Assembly (NCBI GenBank): GCA_947652605.1
Contig: OX393583.1
Span: forward strand, 13,557,222 to 13,621,221
Source of the DNA: Elmis aenea
Lineage: Eukaryota > Arthropoda > Insecta > Coleoptera > Elmidae
Direction of reading: 5' to 3'
DNA length: 64,000 nucleotides
Part shown: one piece after another, positions 1 through 11,166 of the stretch
Layout of the letters: each line of letters begins with the position of its first letter
How positions within the stretch are numbered: the stretch's first letter is position 1
Notes under the pieces: model-generated
Databases searched by the model: none
Told to the model about the DNA's origin: nothing
What the model saw: only the letters and a program-made list of their open reading frames with translations
Made by a program: the position numbers and the translations under genes

Positions 1-415
1 TTTTAAATGGCAACCATAGTTGGCTTTGACATCAATCGAAAGCTTATTTTTTGCATTTTTCAAAAATGTATAATTTGCCTATGGTTGCTATTTAAAATAA
101 GAACGTTAGGTGTAATATATCAATATTCGTATGAGTAAAAAAAATTTAATATAGCTATCTTATTAAGGACAAAAAACGATGCAAAAATGTCTAAAGTTTT
201 TCTTTATCTTCTCGTTTAAGCGAGATATTTAACATTTTTGAAAAGTGCCAAAAATCGGTTTTTGGCTATATATCGAAAATTAAAAAAGATATCAAAAACC
301 TGTTTACGGTAATGAATTTCTCTCGAAAAAGAAATCGAGACTACGTATTTAGTTTTTTTAAATCTTGGATAATAACCGAAATACCCTGTATAGGCATCGA
401 AAATAAGCCACCCTG
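1..415. mobile_element. Right part of palindromic CAGGGTG element (family B), cut by window edge
   Basis: This matches the second half of the complete element at 14963-16145, including the end that reads ATACCCTGTAT then CCACCCTG followed by TA (416-417). The left part lies before the window. No coding potential is seen. Confidence 0.75.
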
Positions 416-417
416 TA

Positions 418-1308
418 CAGTCTACAGGTAATACCTCTAAATTACACTGTGGGTGGTTTCGACACCGTTATTGTAAGTTGAAAAGCGTAAGTTAGGGTAC
501 ATTTTTTATACGTGATTTTCTTATGCAAATCCAATAACTTACTGGCAACCTTTAAGCAAATTTAATCTCGAAAACGCGGGGAGGGACAAAAACAATCAAT
601 GCTATAAAAACGATATCGCGAAAGTTTATTTTACCTATGTGGGCCGATTTTGGAGAAATTGCCCGGTCAGTTTTATGCACCCAGTCCGCCCCTGGCTTTA
701 GTATTGATCAGACACCGCGCCAGCGAGTCTGTGACCGAAATAGAAACTAACTGCATTTATTAAGTTATTTAAACCGAGTTAACAGCGTCAAATACATGCT
801 TGGTTATTTAACAATTATGGTATGCAAATGTTGCTAGATAATTATGCCGAATAGGAATGCAAGAAAAATAAAATGAACAAGACGTTATATACCAACAGGT
901 TTTTTTATAACTAATAATTGGTCTTTAGCAAAAATTACTGTCCAACTATTCATGCAAGTGTCAAGTTATCTATCAACGGCATTTCGACAACTTTGCCCTT
1001 AATGCCTACCCCACATTTAATTTTGAACTGTTTACGCGTAACTCAGCTGTGTTTAAGAAATTTCCACTTAATTAATATCAGACGACACGTCTTCGTATTT
1101 TAAAATTCATGACTTAAGGTCACATGGAACGCCAAGTACTCAGAAACAATGCTGCAAATATTATTATTAAATAGACTTTTTCTACGACCACTAATGTAAA
1201 TGACTCTTACCGTACAGCCTGCATGCACAGTAAGTGGGTCCTTACGCACGGTAAGCAAAAAGCACAGTTTTCTTTAAAGAAATGATCAAAGTAGACTCAC
1301 GTCAAACC
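418..1308. other. Intergenic or intronic DNA, nothing recognised
   Basis: AT-rich sequence without a long open frame, splice-bounded exon or clear repeat. If it lies in the PRODH gene it is intronic; that is inference. Confidence 0.4.
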
Positions 1309-1610
1309 AGAGCTGCCGAGTCGGTAAAAAAAAATCGACTCGGACTCGGAACTCGGAATTTTAGTAGTTCGAATCCGTCAAAATTAAATACTAAGACATT
1401 TTATGGTGTGTGTAATATAACAAACAAAAATAAATATGAAGAAATATATTAATATTTAAGTTTGAATTTTGCGGCAAAGGACCACCTCGCAATTTTGTAC
1501 CTACTCGGAGTACGGATTCTGAAGTCTCGGGTGTTTTCAATTCCCGAGACTCGAGACACAAATTTTTGAAAGTCCCGGGAACTCCCGGGACTCGAGACTT
1601 TGATTATTTT
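1309..1610. repeat. Partial GAGTCGG-rich MITE (hAT-like)
   Basis: The left part matches the more complete copy at 47044-47330: GCCGAGTCGG, then TTTTAGTAGTTCGA, then a TTTTGCGGCAAAGGACCACC block. The right part has drifted into repeats of CCCGGGACTCGAGA and lacks the matching terminus. Confidence 0.55.
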
Positions 1611-1660
1611 TCGTTTGAAACGTAAAAAATCAAATTATGTTTCTAATGGAAAAACAGATA

Positions 1661-3170
1661 CAGGGTTCTCGTTTTTCGCGGGCCACTATGGGGATCTCGT
1701 AAACGGTAAGAGTTACGACTTCGGTTAAATTGGGGCAAAGTTGTATATTCAGGTGCTTAATAATTTGACGCAAACAGAACTTATCTAGCTTTTCTAGTTT
1801 TTGAGATATAGGGAAAAAAGTAAAAAAGTGGACTTTTGTTTTTTGCCCATAACTTTTTTATTTGAAGTCAAATTTAATTTTTGTAAAAACATTTTCATGG
1901 CCACTTTTTGCAAGGAATCAAATTCCCCAATTATATTTTTCGTGCGACGTTTCGTTTTTTTTAAACCATCATCAGGTCAATTTTTTCTTATGGACGCTAT
2001 ATCTGATTTTAACGCCAATTTGTAGAGCATTTTATTCTGAAATCGACAATGTATAACAGTTGGCACTTTTTTGAAACAATTGTTGTTAAAAATGGCAAAA
2101 ACAAATATTTTATTTAAAACAAATCCTAATCGGCATGGTAAATAATTGTCTTTGTCCCTTCTTCCTTGGAAACAGGTAAGTAAACCGCATAAAATTACTA
2201 ATTAAAAAAATAGGTACTAATAAATATGTTAGGAATGCATTAACATCGTTCACTTATCAACAAATATTTTTAGAATATTTTCTTCGGTTAAGTAACAAAT
2301 TTCTCTAAAATGTGTATTTAATTCTTATTTGGCATACAATTATTTGTAACAAAAAATAACCAGCCTTTTATCTGCGTTAATGACTTCTAATAAGCAAAAA
2401 GCGTAAACAGTTATCTAGACGTTTTTTGTAAACTATGACCACATATTATTTGAATACGAACATTTTGTTACAAATAATTGTATGTTAAATAAGGGATTAA
2501 ATACACATTTTAGAGACATTTATTACTTAACCGAAGAAAATATTCTAAAAATATTTGCTAGTAAGTGAACAATGTTAATGCATTCCTAAGATATTTATTA
2601 ATACCGATTTTTTTAATTAAATCCCTTTAATAGTAATTTCATACGGTTTTCTTACCTTCTTCCAAGGAAAAAGGGACAAAGACAATTGTTTATCATGCCG
2701 ATTAGGATTTGTTTTAAATAAAATATTTGTTTTTGCCATTTTTAACAACAATTGTTTCAAAAAAGTGCCAACTGCTATACATTGTCGAATTCAGAATAAA
2801 ATGCTCTACAAATTGGCGTTAAAATCAGATATAGCGTCCATAAGAAACAATTGACCTGATGATGGTTTTAAAAAAACGAAACGTCGCATGGAAAATATAA
2901 TTGGGGAATTTGATTTCTTGTAAAAAGTTGCCATGAAAATGTTTTTACAAAAATGAAATTCGACATGAAATGAAAAAGTTACCAGCGAATAACAAAAATC
3001 CACGTTTTTACTTTTTTCCCTATATCTCAAAAACTAAAAGAGCTAGATTAGTTCTGTTTGCGTCAAATTATTAAGCACCTGAATATACAACTTTGCCCCG
3101 ATTTAACCGAAGTCGTAACTCTTACCGTTTACGAGATCCCCATAGTGGTCCGCGAAAAACGAGAACCCTG
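1661..3170. mobile_element. Palindromic CAGGGTT element C, TA-flanked
   Basis: The two halves are inverted copies of about 700 bp around a loop near 2357-2458. Termini are CAGGGTTCTCG and CGAGAACCCTG, flanked by TA (1659-1660 and 3171-3172). The two mirror open frames in the arms (1801-2025 plus, 2806-3030 minus) translate alike because the arms are inverted copies; they are not genes. It abuts element D1, whose own end starts two bases after this element's TA. Probably a non-autonomous Tc1/mariner-type foldback element. Confidence 0.8.
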
Positions 3171-3174
3171 TATA

Positions 3175-3424
3175 CAGGGTGGTGCTTTTTTCGATGCTCA
3201 CCATTGCTATTTTGGAAACGGTAAGAGATACAAGGTCGGTTAAATTAGAGAAAAGTTGCACATTTTTATGGCCATTGAGAATCTGAAAAGAAATCCTGGA
3301 TATTTTGATTCGTTTTTGATTTATTACAAAAAAAAACTGAAAAATGTGATTTTAGAAAAATATTATTATCTTCCCTGCCATTGACGCTATTTCATTTAAA
3401 CTTGGTAACTTTATGTTATTGATC
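3175..3424. repeat. Truncated left arm of element family D (copy D1)
   Basis: It begins CAGGGTGGTGC and matches 3647-3890 closely, then departs from it near 3424. The stretch 3425-3640 up to the second copy is unmatched AT-rich DNA. Confidence 0.7.
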
Positions 3425-3646
3425 GTAATAAAACCCTTCTTTTGTTGTTGTAGAAATATTTTTGATATTTTAACAAGAATAATCAACAAACAATAGTTTA
3501 AACGTTTTATTAATTGAACCACAGCGTTTTTTTTTCTAAATAACAATTCCGAATCACAAATTGGGTAAAAAAACATTAATATTGAAAATTTGTTCGCCCA
3601 TTTAAAATCTTGGTTTCGATTCATGTACAAAATCCCTTTCGGTATA

Positions 3647-5079
3647 CAGGGTGGTGCTTTTTTCGATGCTCACCATTGCTATCTTGGAAACGGTAAGAGA
3701 TACAAGGTAGGTTAAATTAGAGAAAAGTTGCACATTTTTATGGCGATTAAGAATCTAAGTAGAAATCCTGGATATTTTGATTCGTTTTTGATTTATTACA
3801 AAAAAACTGAAAAATGTGATTTTAGAAAAATATTATTATCTTCCCTACCATTGACGCTATTTCATTTAAACTTGGTAATTTTATGTTTTTGACCGTCCTG
3901 GGCCTGATGACGTCAACAGAAATTTTCTAAGCCTTCTAGATTTCAAGTTGCGATAGTCAACTTTTTTATTTCTCATGGCCGCCATATTGGATTTTTACAC
4001 CATCAGACAGACAAAAAAAATAGCTTTTCAGATTGGTAACCAACATACCTTTTTCCTTTCAAAAAACTTGTTTAAATTTCAAAATTTGTTTAAATAATTC
4101 ATAAAATAGAGAATGTTTTGAAAAACAATTGAAACTATGCTGTAAATAAAAGCTACAGAACATTTTATTGGTCTAATGATAACGAAATTAAGATTGTTGG
4201 AAACATATTTAGAAGATATGTTAGGCGAATTGCTATTATTAACAATTCAAAATCATCAGTAGTTCAGCAAGAAGGAGCTGGTCCTCACAACACCCGCATT
4301 GTAAAAGGATATTAATTTAGATGTACGCTTTCAAAATTCATGACTTATTACATTTGGTCCTGTTCATTGGCCTCCGTGATCGCCATGTTTAACGCCTATG
4401 GATTACTTTTACATTGATGTTGTTTATGCAACCCTAACGGAAAATATTGAACTTCTTCGCCGTAAAATCAAAAATGCTTTCGACTCTATTTCGAGACAAA
4501 CTATCCTAAAGGCAGTGGACGAAATGAATTTGAGTACTAACCACTACATCATACATAACGGCGCGCACTTTAAACAATTTAACTAATTATTTATCTGGTA
4601 TTTTAAATTTATTGTCATTTCGTTATTTTATTAGACCTATAAAATGTTGTGTCACTTTTATTCATATTATAATTTCAATTGTTTTACAGAGCATTCGCGA
4701 TTTTATAGATTATTTTACACAAATTTTAAAATTTCAACAAGTTTTTTGAAAAAAAAGGTATGTTGGTTACCCATCTGAAAAGCTAATTTTTTTTTCTGTC
4801 TGATGGTGTAAAAATCCAATATGGCGGCCATAAGAAATAAAAAAGTTGACTATCGCAACTTGAAATCTAGAAGGCTTAGAAAATTTCTGTTGACGTCATC
4901 AAACCCAGGACGGTCAAAAACATAAAGTTACCAAGTTTAAATGAAATAGCGTCAATGGTAGGGAAGATAATAATATTTTTCTAAAATCACATTTTGCAGT
5001 TTTTTTGTAATAAATCAAAAACGAATCAAAATATCCAGGATTTCTTTTTAGATTCTCAATGGCCATAAAAATGTGCAAC
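3647..5079. mobile_element. Palindromic CAGGGTG element D2 carrying transposase remnant
   Basis: The left arm (3647 to about 4080) is repeated inverted at about 4740-5079, including the shared block reading TGACGTCA then AAATTTTCT and a GGCGGCCAT motif. The left end is TA-CAGGGTGGTGC. The right arm stops at 5079, so about 90 bp of its end is lost. The space between the arms holds the C-terminal part of a transposase (next entry), which ties this palindrome type to its likely source family. Confidence 0.75.
4150..4586 (+). pseudogene. C-terminal fragment of Tc1/mariner-like insect transposase
   Basis: In shifting plus-strand frames it reads YLEDMLGELL, then GPVHWPP, SPCLTPMDYF, and finally DVVYATLTENIELLRRKIKN with NGAHFKQF at the end. 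This is the usual C-terminus of a widespread insect transposase family: the block with the last catalytic acidic residue (normally a SPDLTPLDFF-type motif), then the VYAT...LR.RI.NA helix and the terminal NGGHFEQ-type motif. Here Asp of SPD is replaced by Cys, stops and frameshifts occur, and the earlier catalytic part is missing. It lies between the inverted arms of D2. It is dead. Family recognition is from motif memory; the exact subfamily is unsure. Confidence 0.7.
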
Positions 5080-5106
5080 AAATATCAGTTCTCGGAGAGT
5101 AGCTCC

Positions 5107-5375
5107 TAAAACCGAGCTTGGTGGCTGGTTGGTAAAACAACCTAACTTGTAATCGGGAGGTCCTGGGTTCGATTCCCAGGGCCGACTGTCATTGTAGAGG
5201 TTTCAGGTGGTTTTCTCTATGGTTAAGGCAAATGCTGTGGCAGTACTTCCACCTATCTTGCCCATCCTTGACTATCCACATCCCTACCCATTATCATTGT
5301 ACCTCTGACTAAAGAGGGGGCCAATCCCCCTATAGCAGTCTCCGCGCGAGCGGAAAAAACACGTGACCTTTTTTG
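5107..5375 (+). repeat. tRNA-derived SINE
   Basis: It has a pol III A box (TGGCTGGTTGG, 5122-5132) and a perfect B box (GGTTCGATTCC, 5166-5176) in a tRNA-like head. The anticodon arm position suggests a TGT (Thr) ancestor. A non-tRNA body follows with ACTTCCACC and GAGGGGGCCAATCCCCC. There is no good acceptor-stem closure, so it is not a working tRNA. The 3' limit near the T run at 5370 is a guess. Confidence 0.7.
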
Positions 5376-5465
5376 AGTAGCTCCGCCGCTTTTCGCGAGA
5401 CTCTCAGGGGTGTGTCCATTGGCGTGTCGCTGCTATCGAGAGCAACTTACCAGTATTTACTCTGT

Positions 5466-5727
5466 CAGGGGTCGGGGAACTTTTTTATCTATTACCCCAA
5501 AATATACTTATTTACGCCGACGTTACCCCCTTGATTTGAATGGAAGACAATCATAGATTATTTAAATTCAAAAGGTTTATTGAATCTATTTATACGGAGA
5601 ATACAATAATAAATATAACAAGGAACGCCTTTTTTATATAATTTTATTTGTCTATGAGTCCTCATTACTCCCAAGAATTTCATTTTTACTCCACTTGGGG
5701 TAATTTACCCCGGTTCGCCGACCTCTG
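5466..5727. mobile_element. hAT-type MITE (CAGGGGTCGG ends)
   Basis: Inverted termini CAGGGGTCGGGGAAC and GTTCGCCGACCTCTG with a short AT-rich inside containing CCCCAAGTGG. The ends match the common hAT pattern CAG-GGTCGGCGAAC. The 8-bp flanks do not match well, so the target duplication is decayed. Confidence 0.6.
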
Positions 5728-6690
5728 CTTTAAGTGAAAAGGCACGTTAAGTTTACCGCGCCACGGGTCCAGAAATTCAGAGCTTATGCAAATTGCATTC
5801 GTTTAAAATTTTGCGACACAAACTATTTAAAACGTAAAATAGTCTTAACTGATCTGTTCAACTATTAAATGACGGAGAATCACGTCTTCTTTTTAAATTA
5901 AAGCAATAAAACTGAAGGCTACGATTAAAAAAGTGAAGCCACATTGAATATTATTACTTACAACTATTGATTGCATCATAATTTGTAACTATGCAAAGTT
6001 CTTTTGATTTTAAGAGCAGGAATTGGTCGACTCATTACTTTTATTTATGTAAGCTCAACAGATGCGCCTGAATTGTGTTGCAAAATCAGCTAGTGTCGGT
6101 TTTTATTAAAGCATAATTACATAACGACCTGCCTGGTCCCTGGTCCAGACTATTACTGCACAATTTAACATTTATCGTGTGTATCTTGATCTTGACCTTA
6201 CCTAAATTTATGTGGCTGTTTTATTTGCATATTTCACGGTCGGGAGATTCATTTGTCCACTCACAGAATTAATTTTTTAAATACACGATGTTCCAGAAAT
6301 CACTGCTACCTCAATTATCTGACTTACAATTAGTTGTGGTCATAAGCCGTATTTAAAATAAGAAAGTTGATGTTAAAACAACAAAAACAAATGAAGGTAG
6401 GTAAAATTTGTTGACAAATTTCATATCTACGCAAAAAAGTGCCCAGACAACGTCGAATAATATTATGAGTGTGATTTCAGCAACGTTGAGGTTGGAAGTA
6501 ACAGCTGTCTTACTACAGATTAAAACAAATTTTTAACATATGCTTTACAAAACATATGAAATAAATATCTTGGAAGGAAGACAAATGCAATTAAGCAAGT
6601 TATAAGCAGAAATTAAAAACCTGATGTGTTTTGTTTTTCATCAATAGTGCAAAAACTATAGATTTTTTTTTCGAGTTTTTTTTTCATAGA
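5728..6690. other. Unique AT-rich DNA, no gene seen
   Basis: No open frame of note, no repeat recognised, no RNA gene signature. Confidence 0.4.
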
Positions 6691-6794
6691 ACAGTTGCTC
6701 TTGAATCATAGATCATTTTGACCCAATTAATCAACTCTGTATCTCTTACCGTTAACGAGATCTCCATGCTGTTTAATATATTTGGGACACTCTG
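6691..6794. repeat. Solo terminus of CAGGGTG-type element
   Basis: Reads inward from CAGAGTGTCCCAA with the GATCTCGTTAACGGTAAGAG block at the usual subterminal position. It matches the right end of element E (11035-11132). No partner end nearby. Confidence 0.6.
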
Positions 6795-8021
6795 TATATG
6801 AAGGGACACATGAAAAAATTGATATCGGTAAAAACGTTTTATTTATGTCCTAAACATTCGATTTATGCAAAAATTTGCGAATGCATACCTTGTGAACACC
6901 CTGTATTTGAACAGTGCTAAAATTTCATACGACAAAACGAATTCCAATAAATTCTCATAAAAACCTAACGAACATGGAATACTTAAATACATTTCAAGCG
7001 ACTTGACTGCTTGCGAGCTATTACTATCGCAAAAAAACATGACAAGTGAGTAAAAATAACTTGCGGAGACAACTGGGGGCTGGTCCCAACGTCAGCGCTA
7101 CGTAACCGCACGCCACACGATGTGACTCGACCGTTATTATTATCTCGTCCAAAAGCCACTTTCAAACCTATAAATTATAATGCAACCTTGACAAAATAAA
7201 GCTTCATTCATGGCACGAATGACTTAGGACGACGATGGCAACTGCAAGGAAAATACGTAACACCGTAAAAGCGCCCGCGCAATGGTCAGTTAACACTTGG
7301 CTCAACAGTTGCTAGGATAGACAAAATTGGTAGGTAATAAAGTTAAACGACTTTACGACATTGTTATCCGGTGGCATAACTACAATGCCATGGTCTTCGA
7401 GTTCATAGTTAGGCTAGTCGCGCACGGGCGATATTTTTACCACGCAACTAAAAATTGCACAATTAAAAATCGCCTGGAAATAATTGCGTTCGCGCATGGG
7501 CAATAGAAAATCGTCGGTAAGTTCATTTGTGAAGATGAACTTTAACGAAACAGCTCGTGTCGCTGCTCACGTTAATAATAGGTTATTAAACGACTTATTT
7601 TGTAGAAACTGAAAGGCTCATATTTTTATTTAAGGCATTTTACCTTTATTTTCTCTTTATGAGATTCGATGAACTATGATAAATTAGTTCTTGGATTTAA
7701 AATGCTAATAATTACTTTCATTATACACTGAAGCATATGTTACATTTAAACAAAGACAGTATATTCGTATTTGGTTCTTGGTTTTGTTGGAAGCAGGTAG
7801 AAACCCAGAAATATTTATATGTATTCGCCAGACGCCACCCCCTTGCAAGGGCACTTAAGATACAGTTCATATTCTACAGTCTTAGTATAAGTTGTTAGAA
7901 ATGTACATGTTATGTGTATGTGATGCTGTGTGATCATAAAAAGGGTTGGCATTGTGTAGTGCATGCAGTATGTAGTTATATTAGATAGAGTATTATGTAA
8001 CACTGCAGTTATTGGGGATTA
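6795..8021. other. Unique DNA, no gene supported
   Basis: Short open frames only (for example 6843-7165 minus), with no recognised domain and no splice context. GT-rich and AT-rich stretch at 7900-8080. Confidence 0.35.
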
Positions 8022-8450
8022 TTATATTATTGTGTTATTTGTGATATTGTGTTTTGGATTGCAATCATTTGGTAATGTACTAATCATGCTGCTAATTTCT
8101 CTCCATTCCTCCATACAGGGTGCTGGGGGGGTAGTGGGCCCAGGCTGTGTCTTGGCCCACCCCCGGCCGCAGCCGCCCCATGAGGGTACACCTGGGTGAT
8201 GAGGCGCTTTAAGCGTACGAATCCGGCTGTACACAGGAGTGTCCACCCAGGTGCCATCAAAGCATGCCAACGGTACCCAACGTGACCAGAGAGTCTGATA
8301 GCTGGACGGTTGTCCAGGTTGCTGATCTGGAGAGTTGTCCATGGGTTGAACTAAATTGAGATCCAGGTTGTATGTTGATGCACATGCTAATTTATATGTT
8401 GCGTGGGACGCCATGCTTTGCCTTTCAGCTTTGTATGCTAGTGAGACCAC
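8022..8450 (-). other. GC-rich island with 142-codon open frame, unidentified
   Basis: The frame runs through a locally GC-rich block (about 8110-8400) that differs sharply from the AT-rich surroundings. The translation is rich in Pro, Ser and Trp and shows no domain I recognise. The end of the frame runs into AT-rich low-complexity DNA. It could be part of an unrecognised transposon, a fortuitous frame in a GC-rich repeat, or a host exon. I would not call it a gene. Confidence 0.2.
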
Positions 8451-8504
8451 CTTGTTGCTTTATGCTTGGCTTTATTGGAGATTGTGTTAATGTATGGTGA
8501 TGGG

Positions 8505-8562
8505 CTTATACAGAGTATACAAAAAGTAACGTAACGGATCAATATCTCGTCTTGTGGCAACT
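8505..8562. repeat. Solo element end, inverted match at 21440-21493
   Basis: TATACAGAGTATACAAAAAG followed by TAACGTAACGGATC and AATATCTCGTCTTGT is repeated in inverse at 21440-21493, again next to family R sequence. It looks like the terminus of another CAGGGTG-type family. Confidence 0.5.
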
Positions 8563-9146
8563 TAAAAAAAAAAAGGTTCGAATAAAAGTTGTTTGATACA
8601 GTATTTACCAAATTATTGTCATGTCAAATTTCGTTTTCGTTTGTTTTTTTAGGAGTTACAGCATCATATTTGTTTTTTTTTATGGCACCATACATATTTT
8701 TTATACGTTTTGAAAGACATTTTCTGTCTGTTTTCAACGCACTAAACCTTAATAAACTCTTAATAAATTTTCACAATAATTTGAAATTTTTGAAGCAGAC
8801 TCTTAATAAAAAATACAAGTTATTGGTATCGATGGATTCGATAGAAGATGCTCCATTTAAATAACCGCTAGTACCAGCATGGTTCCATTTAAAAAAATTG
8901 ACTTTTTGTCAAAAAACCGATTCCGCAACCTTCAAAGCCGATTAAAGTAACCTAAATGTCATTTAAAATTGACGAAAACGTTTTTTGGACAATTGTTGAC
9001 ATAATAAAAATCAATTTATGCAGGTCACGGCACCCTTAATAAAAAACTAAATTTTGTTTAAAAACAATTTTTAGGTTATAAAAATTAACCGAAATAATGC
9101 ATTTGTATACAAAATCGCTTCCTCTTTCCAAAAATATAAAAATATA

Positions 9147-9330
9147 CAGGGTGTTCCATTTGAAATAACAAAGTTGGGGTCATTTTCTGCGAAACCGGAA
9201 GTGAAACAAATGTGTGCAATGGCTCAAAAATACCGGTTTTTTGCACATATCATATGTCTGAAAATTTCATTCATCTAAAATCAAAACTAAAGAAAACAAA
9301 GGGGGTGTACCACACTTCATTTACACCCGG
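9147..9330. mobile_element. Short TA-flanked CAGGGTG MITE
   Basis: It begins CAGGGTGTTCCATTTG and ends AATTTACACCCGG-like, with TA at both borders (9145-9146, 9331-9332). The left end matches family R termini (21307, 58102). About 184 bp, no coding. Confidence 0.5.
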
Positions 9331-9949
9331 TATATCATCGACTCTTTAACGTTACAAAATCAAACGGAATTCGTTAGATACTTTTATTATTCGTTACAAA
9401 AAATATGAGTACTTAGTTATAGTTTATTTTTGGTTACGTTATGCAAGAAAAACTAAACAATTTTTAGAGCGCGGAGCGATTTTCATCATTTTTGTGATCA
9501 CGAGACCTTTGTCAAAACAAATTTAAGTGCACGAGGGGGCGTTGTTTACGTTACGACGAGGATTTCTAACAAAAGGACGAATAGTGCCTTTTGAAATGTC
9601 ATTATTATTGCTATTTATATCGACCCTTCATAAAAATGCCTTTTAGGTCTCAGGTCACGTTATTTTTAAAATATAACTGTTACGTTTGGCAGGTGGCCAT
9701 GTTGTGACATCGGTGTATTTATTATCTAACATGGTCTTACTCAATGCTAATGCTCACAGTTTACTATCAAATTTGTAATCTGCATGTTTCATGACAGAAA
9801 ATTGGCTAAGTATAGATATTAAAGGAACTGCTAAAACACGCCATAAATGGTATTTTTTTAATAATTTGTCAGTTATTTTAAGGCCCTTATTAATTTAAAT
9901 CAAATCAAACGATGATAATATAAAAATAACAAAATTATGTTTAATAGTA
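9331..9949. other. Unique DNA, nothing recognised
   Basis: No open frame, repeat or RNA signature noticed. Confidence 0.35.
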
Positions 9950-10375
9950 AAATGAACCAATTAAAAAGTAAAAGACGAGAAAACATAAGGTCAATAATAA
10001 AGATAAAAAGTGGTTAAGAAATAAGATTCAAGGAAAACAAAAGAAGCTGTAAAAAAAGAAGCTGTAAGAAGAGAAGGTAACATAACAAGTAGAAACAAAA
10101 GAAAATTAAGTAAAGCAAGGCGGAAAATGTGAAAAAAATTTAACAATGAAGAAAGAACATAAAAAGAAGAAACATAAACACGGAAAAGGAGAATATCAGG
10201 TAAAAATAAGAATCACACAGTTAACAAAGAAAATTCCACAACAAAAACAAAAAACAAAGGGCGTGAATTAAAAAATATGAATAAAGAAAAAAGAGAATAC
10301 AAAACAGCGGAAAAACAATAACAAACGAAGGAATAAAACAAATGAAAGCAGTACGAAAACAACGGAGATGTAGTT
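9950..10375 (+). repeat. Purine-rich low-complexity tract
   Basis: More than 400 bp in which the plus strand is mostly A and G (runs of AAGAAG, AAAACAAAAG, GGAAAAGG). No gene. Such strand asymmetry can form unusual DNA structures, but no function is shown. Confidence 0.6.
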
Positions 10376-10924
10376 TTGTCGAGTTTCGATTGTTATTAAT
10401 TTATGTTTATAACTAACCTATAAACTTGGGAAATGATATGCTTGACCCTGACACTACTACCTGTAAGATTATAGTAAATCAACTATTTATTTTCAATGAT
10501 TATTAACGAATACAAAGTCTAGACGGCTAGACGCCATGTCTTATCTTGTTCTGTATATTGACAATAGTAAAAAATAAGATACGATAAATCCGAATTGTGC
10601 GTGAATTATTTTATGTCCAACGCGAAAAGAGAGATAATAAAAGATAATTGGAATGAATTTGTTTTTCTTCCTTCATAACAGAAATTTTTATTTTTTCCTG
10701 GGTACGGAAACGGTATATACCGGGTGTGTATAACTGACTGACAACATACATCACATTTTGCACTGCTTCCTTAACAAACAAAAGCATGCATTTTTGACAA
10801 GGTCGTCCGTTACAGAAGCCACCATTGGTTATCGTATCTACTTTTTTCATTCAACTTCATGTTGTTACCATATTTATTAATCTTGTCCAACACCAATAAT
10901 TAAGGTTTGTTTGGCAAGGTTATA
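10376..10924. other. Unique DNA, no gene supported
   Basis: A 79-codon minus frame (10611-10850) has no recognised domain and no Cys pattern I can assign; left out as a gene. Confidence 0.3.
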
Positions 10925-11132
10925 TACAGGGTGGTCCAAATTCGATGGGATTGCATGGGTAGGTATCTCTGTTAATATTAATTTAGGAAAAATAAACGCT
11001 ATATTTTGAGCACGATTTCAAATAATTAAGTTATAATCAAAAATCATAGATTATTTTGACCCATTTAGCCAACTCTGTATTTCTTACCATCTAATAGATC
11101 CCCATGCTGTTCACGATAACTGGGACACCCTG
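10925..11132. mobile_element. Short CAGGGTG element E, TA-flanked
   Basis: Left end CAGGGTGGTCCAAATTCGAT, right end inverted CAGGGTGTCCCAG, both with TA. The two ends are only partly alike beyond the first bases, so it may be a chimera of two related elements. Confidence 0.6.
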
Positions 11133-11166
11133 TATCTTATAAGAATTTATTAAAGACCACAACATA

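Noticed and set aside
1801..3030. Pair of similar proteins starting MRYREKSK (really Leu/Val-start alike) on both strands
   Set aside because: They are mirror translations of the two inverted arms of element C.
5107..5190. tRNA gene
   Set aside because: A and B boxes are present, but acceptor-stem pairing is poor and a SINE body follows, so it is a tRNA-derived SINE.
8589..8864. 91-codon Phe-rich frame as membrane protein
   Set aside because: Composition follows T-rich DNA; no homology recognised and it lies among element ends.
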